Below are positions 1-12,698 of a DNA stretch of 64,000 nucleotides, piece by piece; positions within the stretch are counted from its first letter, which is position 1; each line of letters opens with the position of its first letter. Source of the DNA: Jacaranda mimosifolia (Eukaryota > Streptophyta > Magnoliopsida > Lamiales > Bignoniaceae); contig CM032128.1 in NCBI GenBank assembly GCA_018894105.1, positions 27,551,299 through 27,615,298 on the forward strand, read 5' to 3'. The notes beneath the pieces are model-generated. The model made no database searches, was not told the origin of the DNA, and saw only the letters and a program-made list of their open reading frames with translations. A program made the position numbers and the translations under genes.

Positions 1-335
1 ACTAGAACCCGGATGTAAGACTTGAAGTTTGCAACTGAACCCTAGTGTTGGATCAATGTCAAAACAAAAATTTCCGATTAAAAACAAACTTTTTTTTTTT
101 TTTTAACAAAAAAACAGTTATAAGGTGATATGACCATGAAATAATTTATTTAGCCTTATGGTCAAATATTTCATGCAACATGTTACTTTTATGATTTTGT
201 TTGAATTTGAATTCATAGAATTTTACCTCATGTTAGACCAATTCGCTTAAGATGACATTCTCCCTATAGATTGTGATACATTTATGGTACACTGATATAA
301 AAATAGCATTAGCCTACAAATACCCTACACATTTA
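1..335. other. AT-rich intergenic DNA, nothing recognised
   Basis: No coding frame or repeat structure is visible apart from short A and T runs. Confidence 0.6.
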
Positions 336-1007
336 GGGCTCGTTTGCTTATCATAATAGAATTGGATGTGATTTATAAATGTAGAATTCATTATCTAGAA
401 ACTATATCAATAATTTGTTTGCTTACTTGAATTACTAATTTGGATATTCTAATTTTAATACAATCAGTTGTTTGAATACTTAGAATTGTAACTTATAATA
501 AGTGTGAAATATTAATTGCATCCCCAATTTTGTTTTAATAATTGAATTATCTTCATTGAAAAGGTTTAAATATATGTAGTATTGTAGTAGGTCTCTATTT
601 TTAAACATTTGTTTGAAATAGTTTATAATTTATTATTACTTAAAAAAGAGTGGATTTTTATTTTTTATAAAAATAATTTACTTTCAAATTTTATAAAATC
701 ATTAACTTATTTTGCAAATTAAACTATTTTATATTTAATATGTTCATGGATATTAGTTTGTAATTTTACAAAATAAATTCATGTTAGGCGTAAACTTATA
801 TTTGAAAAATATTGTTCATTTTTCAATTAACAAAAAAAGAAAAAAAAAAGTTTACTTATGAAATCTTATTATCATGGAAGAAATAATTTTCATATAAACA
901 ATTTATATTTTTTAGATAAATATTGTATAAAAGAATCTTATAAAAATAAATTTAATTGCGCAAATAATTTAGTATTTTGTTAAAAACTTAGTTATGTAAA
1001 TCAAGCC
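336..1007. mobile_element. possible PIF/Harbinger-like (Tourist-type) MITE
   Basis: The left end GGGCTCGTTTGCTTA faces an imperfect inverted counterpart at the right end (reverse complement GGCTTGATTTACATA). Each end is flanked by TTA (333-335 and 1008-1010), the three-base TWA duplication of the PIF/Harbinger superfamily. The interior is AT-rich and non-coding. The terminal match is short and imperfect, so this is weaker than the other elements called here. Confidence 0.4.
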
Positions 1008-1865
1008 TTAGTGCTATATATATATATATTTATTAATTAAATCTATATTTAATTTATAAACAGGAATAATTTTGTTATTTGGTACATTAATCTTAGTGTT
1101 TTTAATCCTAAGATTATTAATCGCATCGAGAGAGTGGGATACATAATCCCAACACTTTAGAATAAAATATTAACTTTTTACTAATCATGATCTTTAATTA
1201 TGACAACAATTAAGTTGAATTATATATCTGTCCTACCAAATTCTACCAAGCAATGACAAGCCTTTATAGTACATTGATATGTAAATGGCATTAGTTCTAC
1301 AAGTACCTTCCATTTACCCATTTATTATTTATAAGTATAAATTACGATAGATGGTTTTAACTTTTTTTCACTTTGATTTTATAATTGACTAGGACAACGT
1401 AGAATTTTCATTAGAGTCGTCGCAACCATCTCAACTCATTTTTATGCTTTTAAGAATAGGTTTTGATTAGAATTGAATTGAGCCAAGAGAATTAATTTAA
1501 CTCTTCATTGAATTGACTCTTAGCTCCTCAAGCAAAAACGCTTTCTTCAAACTCAGTTTTTCAAAAAATAAAATAAAATAAAATCTTCAAAACCATACAG
1601 AAATTGAGGGGACACCATCTAATTGGAAATTATAAGAGCCCCACCACAACGCCTGAAAACCACCAATTTTCTTGCCTAGATAGAGCTCCACACCTGTCAC
1701 CAAACAATTGGAACCCGTCTCAATTTTGGGATAAGAAAATGGATCACATTTGCATCCATCATTATTGTCCATTGGACACCCGACTTTTAACTAACAAGTA
1801 GCAACCACCCAGCCCCCCTCGCACATTGCACTACATCAGTTTGTGACATTTTCCAGCAGTTGGCA
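1008..1865 (+). promoter_or_regulatory. upstream region of PSBTN
   Basis: About 0.86 kb without a gene, ahead of the photosystem II gene. A GATAAG I-box, common in light-regulated plant promoters, lies at 1730-1735, about 130 bp before the start codon. The stretch from about 1620 is less AT-rich than the DNA before it, as expected for a proximal promoter and leader. The regulatory role is inferred from position and motif only. Confidence 0.4.
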
Positions 1866-2174
1866 ATGGCTTCCATGACCGCGACCGCCTCATTCTTGGG
1901 TGGCTCAGCAGCCGCCAAGCAGCTCCCCACCACCGCCCGACGCAGTGCAGTGGTGGTTAGGGCCTCAAGGGACTCTGACAATATGGTGGCAAACACCAAG
2001 GAGGAAAGCACCAACACTAGGAGGAACTTGATGTTTGCAGTGGCCGCTGCAGCTGCATGCTCCCTAGCTAAAGTTGCCATGGCCGACGAGCCAAAACGCG
2101 GAACTCCCGAAGCTAAAAAGAAGTACGCACCTGTTTGTGCAACAATGCCTACTGCTCGCATTTGTCACAGTTAA
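1866..2174 (+). CDS. PSBTN: Photosystem II 5 kDa protein (PSII subunit T, nuclear-encoded), chloroplast precursor
   Basis: Intronless gene for a 102-residue precursor of the small extrinsic PSII subunit PsbTn on the lumenal side of photosystem II. The sequence shows a two-part targeting region: a Ser/Ala-rich stromal transit peptide up to about VVVRAS, then a twin-arginine TRRNLMF, a hydrophobic Ala-rich stretch and a lumenal-processing type A-M-A site. The predicted mature chain of about 29 residues starts [18 protein letters not shown] and has two cysteines, one near each end of a [16 protein letters not shown] tail typical of the family. The start used is the ATG at 1866; two codons upstream (1860) is an in-frame TTG that is not a plausible eukaryotic start. 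Convergent with the sulfite reductase gene. Confidence 0.93.
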   Translation: MASMTATASFLGGSAAAKQLPTTARRSAVVVRASRDSDNMVANTKEESTNTRRNLMFAVAAAAACSLAKVAMADEPKRGTPEAKKKYAPVCATMPTARICHS

Positions 2175-2896
2175 GAGCTGATATGGTAATGAAATGATGC
2201 TTTTGTTCATCAATCAATCAATCTTGGAGAAATTATGTAAAACCATACCTTGCTTCTAATTTGTCTTCTTTTACGTTAAGTGTTTTGTCCGTGTTGCTTG
2301 GTATAGTTATTTTTGGGTAATTTGCATCACATCAAGGTTAACAGTCGTCCAGCCATATATTCCGTATGATGAAACTCACATTTACCAAGTGATCAATAAT
2401 TGATTAGAATCAGGTCAATCTGTGTGTACGCTAGAAGTTCTTCATATCTTGCTACTCTTGAGTTTGCATAATGTGATAATGAGGAAAAACATACGCGAGG
2501 ATAGAAACCAAGACAAAAGTAGAATCAGACAAATATAACACAGCTGAAACACTTCCAAGATTTAAATTAAGATGATGAGATTTCACAAGATTTTATTTAG
2601 ATAATCCAATAAGTGAGCAACAGTTCTATATGCCCTCAAGAAAACTGCATTTTACTTATTAGTGAAACAGTCACAACTCTAAGATACAAAAAACGATTAT
2701 CTTGGCATCCTCCACTTGCACTCGGCTGTTACCGACCAATAACAGTGAGTCCAGAGATTCACATTTGAGGCAGGTCAGCAAGAGTAAACAACACTTACAT
2801 GGTACTCATTGTTCCCCTGATAATTGCTGATAATACCAGAAGCCAACTGATGAACACTCTTGCGTACATTCCAAGCTTGCTAGAGCATCAACGCTT
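2175..2896. other. convergent 3' region between PSBTN and SIR
   Basis: About 720 bp between two stop codons on opposite strands; it should contain both 3' untranslated regions. In one frame just past the SIR stop (about 2830-2896, - strand) the sequence can be read as a remnant C-terminal extension of sulfite reductase, described under findings. No other gene is visible. Confidence 0.6.
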
Positions 2897-5800
2897 TCAT
2901 ATTCCTTCCCATCTATTCACCAGCTCCACAAGTTTCTCATTACCCTGGGCCAAAATTTGAAGTTTGGTTTTATTTATTCTCAATAGTTGAAAGATTTATT
3001 CAGAATTGGTTAATTAGCAGCAGATCCAGAAAAATGGTTTAAGACTATAGTTAGGAGTAGCTTTATCCTAATCATGGTTACCATGCGGTTTGTGAAGTCG
3101 CCGAATGATTCCTTTGAGAGCCGCTTGCCTTTCCAGTGATAAAACAAAGGTTCCAGAACTTTCTCCAGATCTTGGATCTTAACTTTATCCTTGAAAGCTT
3201 TTGCAAGCAATGTTTGGTTGGGTGTTCCACCAAGCCAAATCTATGGCACAATAGAAAAGAACAAAGTCACACCTGAGTTCATTTCTGATTAAGGGTCTTA
3301 AAATGAGTTAAAGAAGATGTTTTGGTACCTGATAACTATTTGGACCATCACCAACCAGGCCAAGTTCAGCCATGTATGGCCTTGCACACCCGTTGGGGCA
3401 ACCTGTAACCCTTATCACCACAGATTCATTATGCTTGAGACCGACCTAACGTAAAGAGACAAAAAGGTTGCATCAGCAGGCCAAAAATCACATCTCCGAA
3501 CATGCTGTAATTCAATTCTGACTTCAAATTATTTTTGGAAAGAAAGAGATTCTACTTTCTCAAATACAGCTCGAACTCGCTTAAGGATGTCAGGTATTCC
3601 ACGTTCAGCTTCTGTAATTGCCAGGGGGCAAAGTGGCAAAGCTGGGCATGCCATAGCTGTCACATTGAGAAGATCTACATACTCTGGTTGCTGTTCAAAC
3701 AAATAATTAGTTACATATGGGCTAAATTAGCTTCCTGAAACCTCAGAGAGTAGATCAATTTATAAGGATACGAATATAAACACTGAAATAAATTTTACAG
3801 GGTGGAAGAATATTGGTTATTAGTTACATAAAAGCCACAGGAGCTGCAAATTGCTGTAGGGGTCTCAGCCTTATGTTAGTATATCTCTAGTGCAGAAGCT
3901 TTCTTTCATATGTAAGTCTAACTCATATAATAAGACCTTTGCATGTGAAGAACACGCTAAGTACTTAGTTACACCATAGCCACAGAGCTGTACATTGTTG
4001 AAAGGAGTTCATCACCATTTTATATTTGGTAGAAGCTAGCTGTCATACGAAAATAGAAGTCTTGCTCGAACACTTTCACTTATGCATTTAAGTTGTCCAT
4101 TATTTATTTGTGTCATGAACAGAGAATCACTCTAGTTATTCCAACCTTTCAAGTCTTGTTCTCCAGCACCAGACTGAAGTATAATAAGATTAGTAACCTT
4201 TTCATATTGTAGCTATGCCAGATAAACACAAAGGTAACTAAGTTGTAAAAGTACTCAAAGGGCGATAAGATAAACTATTATTTAGGTTTTAATTTTTAAA
4301 GTACGCTTAAGAAGACTCCTGTTGCAGACATGGACTGTAGACAAGACTTCTGCTGATGATAGAAAGCTTAATTCTAACAACATATTAGTATCAGGTATAA
4401 AATTCTCCACTCATTCAAAAGTTCTTTTATGTTACCGTATTCATCAAAACCAAATTACAGAAAAGCTTCTGTGACCTCAATCTCCACACACTACTAAAGT
4501 AACCAAACAATGCACCAGTATTCTTAGTTTCTTTCCAGATAACCTACTAAACGCAGTTATTACAGTGCATGGGCCTGGGCATGTGAATGCAGTTCAGAGA
4601 TGCATATAGTTCAGTAACATTATGATGAGCCAGAATTAAAACATTTGTTAACAAGCCCGTATAATTCCCAGGTTATAACATCTTACCAGCAAACCACCCT
4701 GAGCAAAAGCAGTAGTTATGGGGTGCTTCCATGCTTTCTGGATGTCACACAATATAATATTCTGGTTTGGCGTAATGCGAACATTCAAATTATACTTCTC
4801 AATTATTTCCCTCAAAGTCTTCTTCATTGTCCCCTTGATTCGGCCATTATCGACATGAAGACCACAAAATAGTTCACCATCTCCCTGCAAATTACCATTT
4901 ACACAAATAACTGCAGGAAACCAGGAACAAAATGGAAAGCTAATAAATTTAAATGTGAAATCATATAGATAAAAAGATTCCACAAGGAAGCACCAGAATA
5001 TACAACATAGAATGGCCTATCTTAGAAGTAAAAGCCAACCTGCTCATGCCATCCCAAGTGGCTTTTAAATTCCCACTCAGGTAAATCAAGGCAAGGTTCG
5101 AACTTCTTTCCATAGTACTGCTCAACAACAGTTCTGAACTTTTCTATTCCCCACGAGCTGAGTAAGTATTTCATTCTACTATATTTACGATCATCTCTTC
5201 TCCCATTTTCTCTTTGCGTGACAACAATAGCCTTCACTGCATATAATATGTCCTCCTTTGGCACATAACCCAATGGTTCTGCCAGCCTAGGGAAAGTGCT
5301 CTCCAGTCTATGTGTTCTTCCCATCCCACCACCAACCTGCAATGATTATCACAGATGACTTAAAATCATCCACTCTCAAAACAAGAGAAGCTGAAAATAT
5401 TTTTAATATAAATGCATTTACATATATGTTAAATCCTTGCGGCTCCCCATCAGCATCAGACACAACAACTACACCAATATCATTTGTAAAAACATCCACT
5501 GAGTTATCTGTTGGCACGGTGACTGCAATCTTGAACTTCCTTGGTAAGAATTGAGTTCCATATATGGGCTCAGGTGAATCAGGGAAATTTGTACCATGTG
5601 AATTATCATTGCGGGCCTCCACTACTTCAGGAGGTTCTGCAGACATAACTTTTTCTCCATCCACCCAGATATCATAGTAAAAACCTGACTGAGGAGTTAA
5701 GAGCGCAGCAATATTCTCTGCAGTTTTCTGGGCAAACAGATAATCTTTTCGTTGGAATGGGGCTGCTGGAGCGAGAACATTTCGGTTGAGATCACCACAG

Positions 5801-7400
5801 GCACCAAGTGTAGAGCCCATATTTTTAATGATAGTACTCATTACAGTCTTAAGGTCTTTCTTCAGAACACCATGGAGTTGAAATGTTTGCCTAGTCGTCA
5901 GACGAAGGGTCCCAATCCCGAACTGATCAGCTAGATCATCCATGACCAAATAGAGTTTGTTTGAAACCTTTCCACAAGGGTTCTTTGTACGAAGCATAAA
6001 CGAGTAAGACTTGGCACCACGTTTGTCTCTGTTGTACTGTTGATAGCTACCATGGAACTTGATCAATTGTGTAGCAGCCTCATTAATGTTAGGTGCATCA
6101 GTTAATAACTCCTGGTTGAGAGGATATCTTATGAAGTCACTGTTCTCCTTTAAGATTTCGACCTTACTGCGCTTTTTCTCAATGGCGGTATCTGACTTCA
6201 CAGACTGACAATAAGTCATGAAAACTATTAAATGAATACATTAGGTGGATACAATGCATCTCAACTTGATTTTAGACGGAATTATCTATAAAAATAAAGA
6301 AGAAAACAGAATTAGAACAAAGCATGCTAGTCATATTGGTTACATAAAAAGATAGCTTTGCCACTAAAATTGAAGAGGAAGAGCCAATTTATGGCAAATA
6401 ATTGAAACACAATAGCCAGTTTATGGGAAATGAGAATGTGAGATCATCAGCTATAAGTTAAAACAGAGGCAAGAGATTGGCTTGAATGTCAATCTTCTGC
6501 CAAAACGCCACACTGGCAGCAAAAAGTTCAGTATATGCATCAGCAATTCACTCTAAGCTAGAAATACATGATAGCATAGCTACATTACAACAATAATAAT
6601 GACAACTTTACCGAGATGCATCAATAAATGTGCTGAATGGGATAATGATACAGAAACATAACATTTCCCGAAAAATCAACATAAACTTGTGCTTGGTTTT
6701 AGTGAGCATTCAAATTGATCCCGAAAGAACTGCAAGCATTTGACATTATGCAACAACTCGTAATCGACTGGAAAGTTTCTCTTCTGAAAAAAATATGAAA
6801 GAAAATGCTCCAGTTGCTAGTGAAATGGACCGTAAGTTCAACTCGTATGCCATAAATAATTTATTTTCCCACACTGACAAGTGCAACTAGCATCTCTCAC
6901 CAAATGGCCAACGGGTTACCTTTCACTTCGGCTGTGCAATGCTTGACACACAGAAATTTTTGAACTTTTCCACCTAAAAATTATTCATTCATGTAGAAGA
7001 GTAAAAACATCCCCCAACTTTTCTAATCATAAATATGAAAAGGTGACCTTTTCAGCATATGTAACATCTAGACAGAATTCCACTGTCTTTTTCCTTGTGG
7101 TTTGATTTTCAAGAAGCCATATAGCATCCATTCCTCAACTTCCAAGCCATATAACAAAAAAAAACAGCGGAAGCAACATGGAACTGAAAAGACAAAAGAG
7201 TAAAATAGAAATAATACCGAGGAGACGGCTCTGATGAAAGAGGCGGTGCCGGTGGAGAAGGTCCGGAAAACCTGCGGGCGTTTGGCGAGCAAAAGCGAAT
7301 AATCAATGGGGGCACTTTTCAAGCCATTGAAGCTCCTCGCAATCTGGAGCTTTGGGTCCTTGGCGATGGCGGCGTTGGCAGCCCCAAACTTCGTCGTCAT
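2897..7400 (-). CDS. SIR: Sulfite reductase [ferredoxin], chloroplastic
   Basis: Eight exons: 7400-7218, 6204-5422, 5336-5040, 4884-4687, 3690-3556, 3445-3329, 3240-3082, 2944-2897. All introns fall between codons with GT..AG ends. The 1920-nt CDS gives 639 aa, the usual length for plant SiR. It reduces sulfite to sulfide with ferredoxin in plastids, in cysteine synthesis. Exon 1 is a plastid transit peptide. Exon 2 carries the first ferredoxin-like and nitrite/sulfite reductase half-domains ([23 protein letters not shown]). Exon 3 holds [20 protein letters not shown]. The cysteine ligands of the siroheme-coupled 4Fe-4S cluster are CPALPLC in exon 5 and CPNGC in exon 6. The chain ends NRWEGI, close to the short Arabidopsis-type terminus. 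Nitrite reductase is a relative, but the exon sequences match SiR better throughout. Confidence 0.95.
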
Positions 7401-7689
7401 GTCGCACAGATGCTTCGGTTATCTTGGAAAACAAAGTAAAGTCGGCCGAGCGGAAAAGGGGAGCTGGATTTTCGGTATAAGTGGCAAAAGAGAAATTTTT
7501 GTGCGGGGGTGGCAACGATTACATATATAATATACGAAGAAGTGAGGCGAGTGAGCGAAGGGGGGGGGGGGTGGCTGAGTGCGGCGTCACGTGCCTGCAC
7601 GAGACTCTGATATATTTGTTGTATTTTTCAGTTGTTTCATCCTCCACGCGCTCCTGCGACGAGTTGTTAACAACATGTATATTTACTTA
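7401..7689 (-). promoter_or_regulatory. SIR leader and proximal promoter with G-box
   Basis: A GC-richer stretch directly upstream of the SIR start. A perfect G-box CACGTG (7588-7593, context GTCACGTGCC) lies about 190 bp before the ATG, a binding site type for bZIP and bHLH factors. A run of twelve G (about 7560-7571 on +) lies between them. A Tourist-like MITE begins right after this stretch, at 7690. Regulatory function is inferred. Confidence 0.5.
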
Positions 7690-8031
7690 GGGGGTGTCTG
7701 GTTTTATTTCCAAACCCATTTTTTCACTTTTCTACTATTCCAAAAATAGAAATCATCACTTTTTAAAAATTTCCACCCAACATAATTGATATTTCTATTT
7801 TCAAAACACATTCTCCAACAACCTATATATCTTCTCTCAATAATCTATATATCTTCTCTCTCTATTCCATTATTTCTATCTCTCTCCACGTACAACCTAC
7901 ATAATCATTACATTTCCAAACATTTCATCCAAATATATTTTCATTTCCACATCACATCACATAACTAATTCTCACCATTTTTAAAATGATGAAAATAAAA
8001 ATTAAAAATAAAAATAAAACCAAACAGGCCC
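7690..8031. mobile_element. Tourist-like (PIF/Harbinger) MITE upstream of SIR
   Basis: The left terminus GGGGGTGTCTGGTTTTATTT and the inverted right terminus GGGCCTGTTTGGTTTTATTT match at 16 of 20 bases. TTA flanks both ends (7687-7689 and 8032-8034). The 342-bp interior is AT-rich and non-coding. Size, TIR form and 3-bp TWA duplication fit non-autonomous PIF/Harbinger elements, which often sit near plant genes. Confidence 0.75.
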
Positions 8032-9209
8032 TTAATTACTTGTAGTTTTTGCTTACTTGTGTGATTAAAATAAGAAATTCATTCTCATTTTTTGTAGTAC
8101 AGGAATGTAAATGAATCAAATCCAGTTTAAGATATATTTAATTTTTTATTTGAATTTTTATTATGTTTTAAAAGTAGTGTTTAAGTTTATTTTGGTTATT
8201 TATTAAATTGAGTTTGAATAAAATTTAATTAAGTCAAGCTTAGTCTGTATATACAATATTTTATTGATTTTATTTTTTATTTTTATTTTTTTGCTATTGT
8301 TACTATCACAGCCGAGTTTGACCAAATGGTATTCTTGCAAAGCAAATGCCTTAAATGTCATATTCAATTATATTATAAAAATAAAATTTATTGCTGATAT
8401 AATATTACAAAATTGGGTAACTAATCATCTTCTTATAAACAATAAAATAAATTAACAATAATATATTTAAGAATGAAGACTTTAATATTGAAATCGTCAT
8501 TTAAATGGCATAATTCGCATTTTGTCATTCAATAAAATATATTTTAAAAAAGGATAACAATATATGGATATTTATGACTTTAATTTGTAAGTTTGTTTCC
8601 AATTAATTGTTTAACAATGAAAAGTATAAAAAAGCCCCACAAAAGGAAAAAAAATATAAATGCGTGCGCGCGCACATATATATATATATATCAGGAATAA
8701 TGTACTTAATTATTTAAATTGGATCAAGATAAAATATAATATTTAAATTTCACCATAAAATTCAAAGGTAGAATAAAAATTTAATAGTATTTTAATATGC
8801 ACAATCTCTTTAAAACAGCTTTGCTAATATGTGCAAGTAAATTCGTTACCTTGATGTGTTTAACAAATTTTAAATGCTAAAAGAATTTGAATACGTGATT
8901 ATGGGTATTAGGATGGGTATAAAGATTTCATATTTGTATTTGTATTTGCCAATCAGTATGTAAATATATTGTACTACAAGATAATCATGTTAGTTAAATC
9001 TAATATATATAAAGTAAAATGTTGTTCAACTCTATTTAAAGAATGTTTATTATATGGCAATAATGTGGATAAGTTACTTTATCTCTTTTGCCATCTCAAT
9101 AATTTCTATATATAATTTGCTATAAAAATAAACTAGTTTATTATTAGTAAGTCAACACTATATGAATTGATTTTTTAGTAACTCCATATCTAATGATGGT
9201 AAGTATTCA

Positions 9210-9265
<56 letters not shown>

Positions 9266-12200
9266 TAATCCATATTAATTTTTGTGTTTATGTCTCTCTA
9301 TATATGTGTATGTATTGGTTTATGTATGGAATTAATATATATATATATTATATATTATATATTAGTTTATGCATGTAAAATTATTTTCAATTGATCTTTT
9401 AAAAGCAATTTTATTAGTTTTCATATGTTAATATTTACACTTCTACAGATTTAATTATAATATACATATGAATCAGCTATGGTTATATTATTGGTTCGAA
9501 CTAGATTATAAATCATGCTATTAAGGTACCATATTTGTTTCAAATAAAGTAAATTGGTGGCTAATTTATTTTTAAAATAATAATTTTGAGATTGCATATG
9601 GTAAGGAATTTTAAAATCTTATCAAGTATGATACAATTGTTGTTGCCTTTGATCATATAAGAACAATTGTTAAGCTATTATATAAATAGCTAATTTGGGT
9701 ATGTAAATTTAGCTATTGACATACTTATGCTAAATATTTAAATTTTTATTTAATAAATTCAAGTATTGAGTCTGAAAAATAGTTATTGAGTTTTTTCATT
9801 TTTTATATTTCGAAATGGTAAGATTTTCTATAACTCTCGCCATATTTAGTCTGAAATTTTTTACCTCAATTCAATATTTTTCTGAATTATATTTTATTCC
9901 ATAATTTGTTGTTTTAATTAAGTTAAGTTCCTTAATTTAAGCCCACAATCCTACAAGTAATATATTCTAAAAATAACCAAACATGCAATACACTAATATT
10001 TAAAGATACAAAAATATTTTTTCTTTTTTCTTCACCTCTATAAGATCATTTGCTTGGTGAGTTAAATTCTCATTTTTTTTATTATGCATGTATTTAATAA
10101 TTTGAATATGATTTACTAATATTAATAATTTTTTATGTTTATGAGCCAAGTTAATTTACAAAAGGAATTTGAAGGCTTGATTTTGTGGTAAATTAAAATG
10201 TTATATTTATTTTTTGCTTTTAATCAATTTTTTTTTTTTACTCTTTTTATATTATGGTTTTCCTTTAGCCCGTGATTTTTTTTAATTATTATTTTGTTAG
10301 TTTGATGTTTCAAAAATATTTTATTAATTTACGTAATATGCAATTTAAAAAGTAGTTTTCATCCAATTTAATAATAATTATGAAATTATTATTCAAATGG
10401 CCCACAAAGCTATTTTTTTCTTATATTTATTTTGATTTATTTTATTCGTTTAAAGAATAATTTAAAATCTTATATTTTATGCAGGGTGCATGATAAGTAT
10501 AGTAAAATATTTATAGAAAAATAATAATTTTCTTATTTTAATATTTATAAAAATAATTAATATATAAATCATAATTAAATTAAATATAATAAAATTTAAA
10601 ATTATTGCCCAATGCAACGTTGGGATTAAAAGCCAATTATTATCAAAATAGTTGTATATCTTATTTTGAGCAAATATATGCATGTCGCAATGATATTGTT
10701 GATCATGATGCAACTATCAAATCATCTTTGCTTATGTCAATTATTTTGTTTGACATAAATAAGTTACTCTTTAAATACATATTCTGATTCATTTTGGAGT
10801 TTAAGATAGAAATTGTTCTATTAGTTTACAATTATTAGACAAATATGTTGAATATATTTCATAATTAAACTTTTTATTTCAAAAGTTTGTAAGAAAAATA
10901 TATCATTATCTTTTTGCTAAAATAATATGTCAAATATACTAAAAATTTTGATATAAAAAGTTATATTATTACAAAAATGATAAATAAATAAAAAACACTA
11001 CAATAAGACCACCTCAATTCTTTTCTAAATGTATTTTAGTGGGTACACACACATCTATAATATTATATATAGCACAACGGTGTACGACCTATAATTATGC
11101 AATTTTGATTCTAATTGTGTAGAATTTTGAGTATTTTAATTTAATTAAAAAATTATCATTAGTTGTTGATTATTATCTCTAACCAATATGATTGTATCTT
11201 ATCTCTAATTTTCTTTCATTTGAAATTCAAAATATAATATTTCACAATTTTTATTAAAGAGCTAGAAGTTTGAGAAATGAATAATTATAGTTTAACTGAT
11301 ATGTAAGAGCTCAATTTATCAAAAATTTTAAAATTTATTTTTTTATAATAATATTTCTTAGATATGTAAAAATATTTTTAGATAAAACTATACATATAGA
11401 ATATACCAAATAATTTAATCTGGAGAATATTTTAAATATAAAATGTTACTTCCTACAACAACTATAAACTCTGAACTTTATTTTGATATTATTAATTTAA
11501 ATCATTTTAAGTTTTAGCAATATAAATGAGAACACATTTTAATTTATTGAAATAAGTTCTTATATATGGGACATATATATAGTTGACATAATTGAAAATT
11601 TTAAAAAACTTGATAAACAACTACTTAAACAACAAACAATATCAATTTTTATATTTTTTCAATATATTTAGTTGAACAATTTTATAATTATATTGCCTAC
11701 TTTTTTTAATATTTTAGCTTATAATAATTCATAAAAAATATTTTTACATGGATTAATGATGCCATATAAAAAAAAATTTAACTGAAAGTAAGTATTCATT
11801 TAATTATCTATACATATCTATATATTTATAAAAGAAACTTATATATGAGAGAGTGACATTTTATCTTGAATTAAATATTAAAAATTTGCTTATTATTTTA
11901 TTTATATACATAATATATGCTAATTGATAATTTTAAAAATAATAAAATAACTACATATATAAATACATATAAATAAATTTTATTTATCAGAGTTACATAG
12001 AATATTAAGAGATATTTTAGTTTATAAAAAGTGCATGTTACAAGTCATATACTGAATTAGTTATCAAATAATAACCTGATGTAAGTTATTTTCATGGATA
12101 AAGTATAAAGAGGTTTACATGTTTACTATAATTAAAAATACGTAACATTTAAAAATCTTAAATATCATGAAAATTATAATTGTAACTTTCACATCATTAA

Positions 12201-12690
12201 GAATTCATATTAAAAAAACTTTATATTTTTTTAAAAAAAATATTTGCTTACCTATCATATCAAAATATATATTTATAAATATATATCCAATTTAAAAAGG
12301 TGTTTAGTTAAATATTATGTTGTACTTTTATTTTCTTAATTCTTTCATTTATTTTGTTAAGTTTTATCATTTTAAAATTTTTTGTATAATTTATAAACTT
12401 AGAGTTAACAATTCTTCATATTCCACAACTTATTTAAGTACAAATTATGTTCAAATATAATATTTTTAAATTAAAATATTCATATTATTTTATTTAATTA
12501 GTAATAAATTTTATTTTTTTAAATACGAAAAACAATTATGATTCCTTTTTAATCACATAAAGTAAATTAAATATTATTATAAAATAAATTATTTCAATAT
12601 CAATTTTTTTTTTGGTGTATCGCTGGACACATGCTAGTATATATATATATATATATATATAATGTAGGACAATAATCAAAATAAAAAATA
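8032..12690. other. long AT-rich intergenic region
   Basis: No coding potential beyond short chance frames. Contents noted: a self-complementary GTGCGCGCGCAC followed by a TA run (about 8660-8690), a compound TA/TG microsatellite (9211-9264), several poly-T stretches, and a TA run (about 12637-12661) just before the hAT-like element. It probably also holds old transposon remains too diverged to delimit by eye. Confidence 0.6.
9211..9264. repeat. compound (TA)n(TG)n microsatellite
   Basis: About nine TA units run into about eighteen TG units. The short frame through it with a run of Cys-Val codons is an artefact of the repeat. Confidence 0.95.
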
Positions 12691-12698
12691 TATCTCTC

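Noticed and set aside
9193..9378. 61-codon frame with a Cys-Val run
   Set aside because: Translation of the TG microsatellite.
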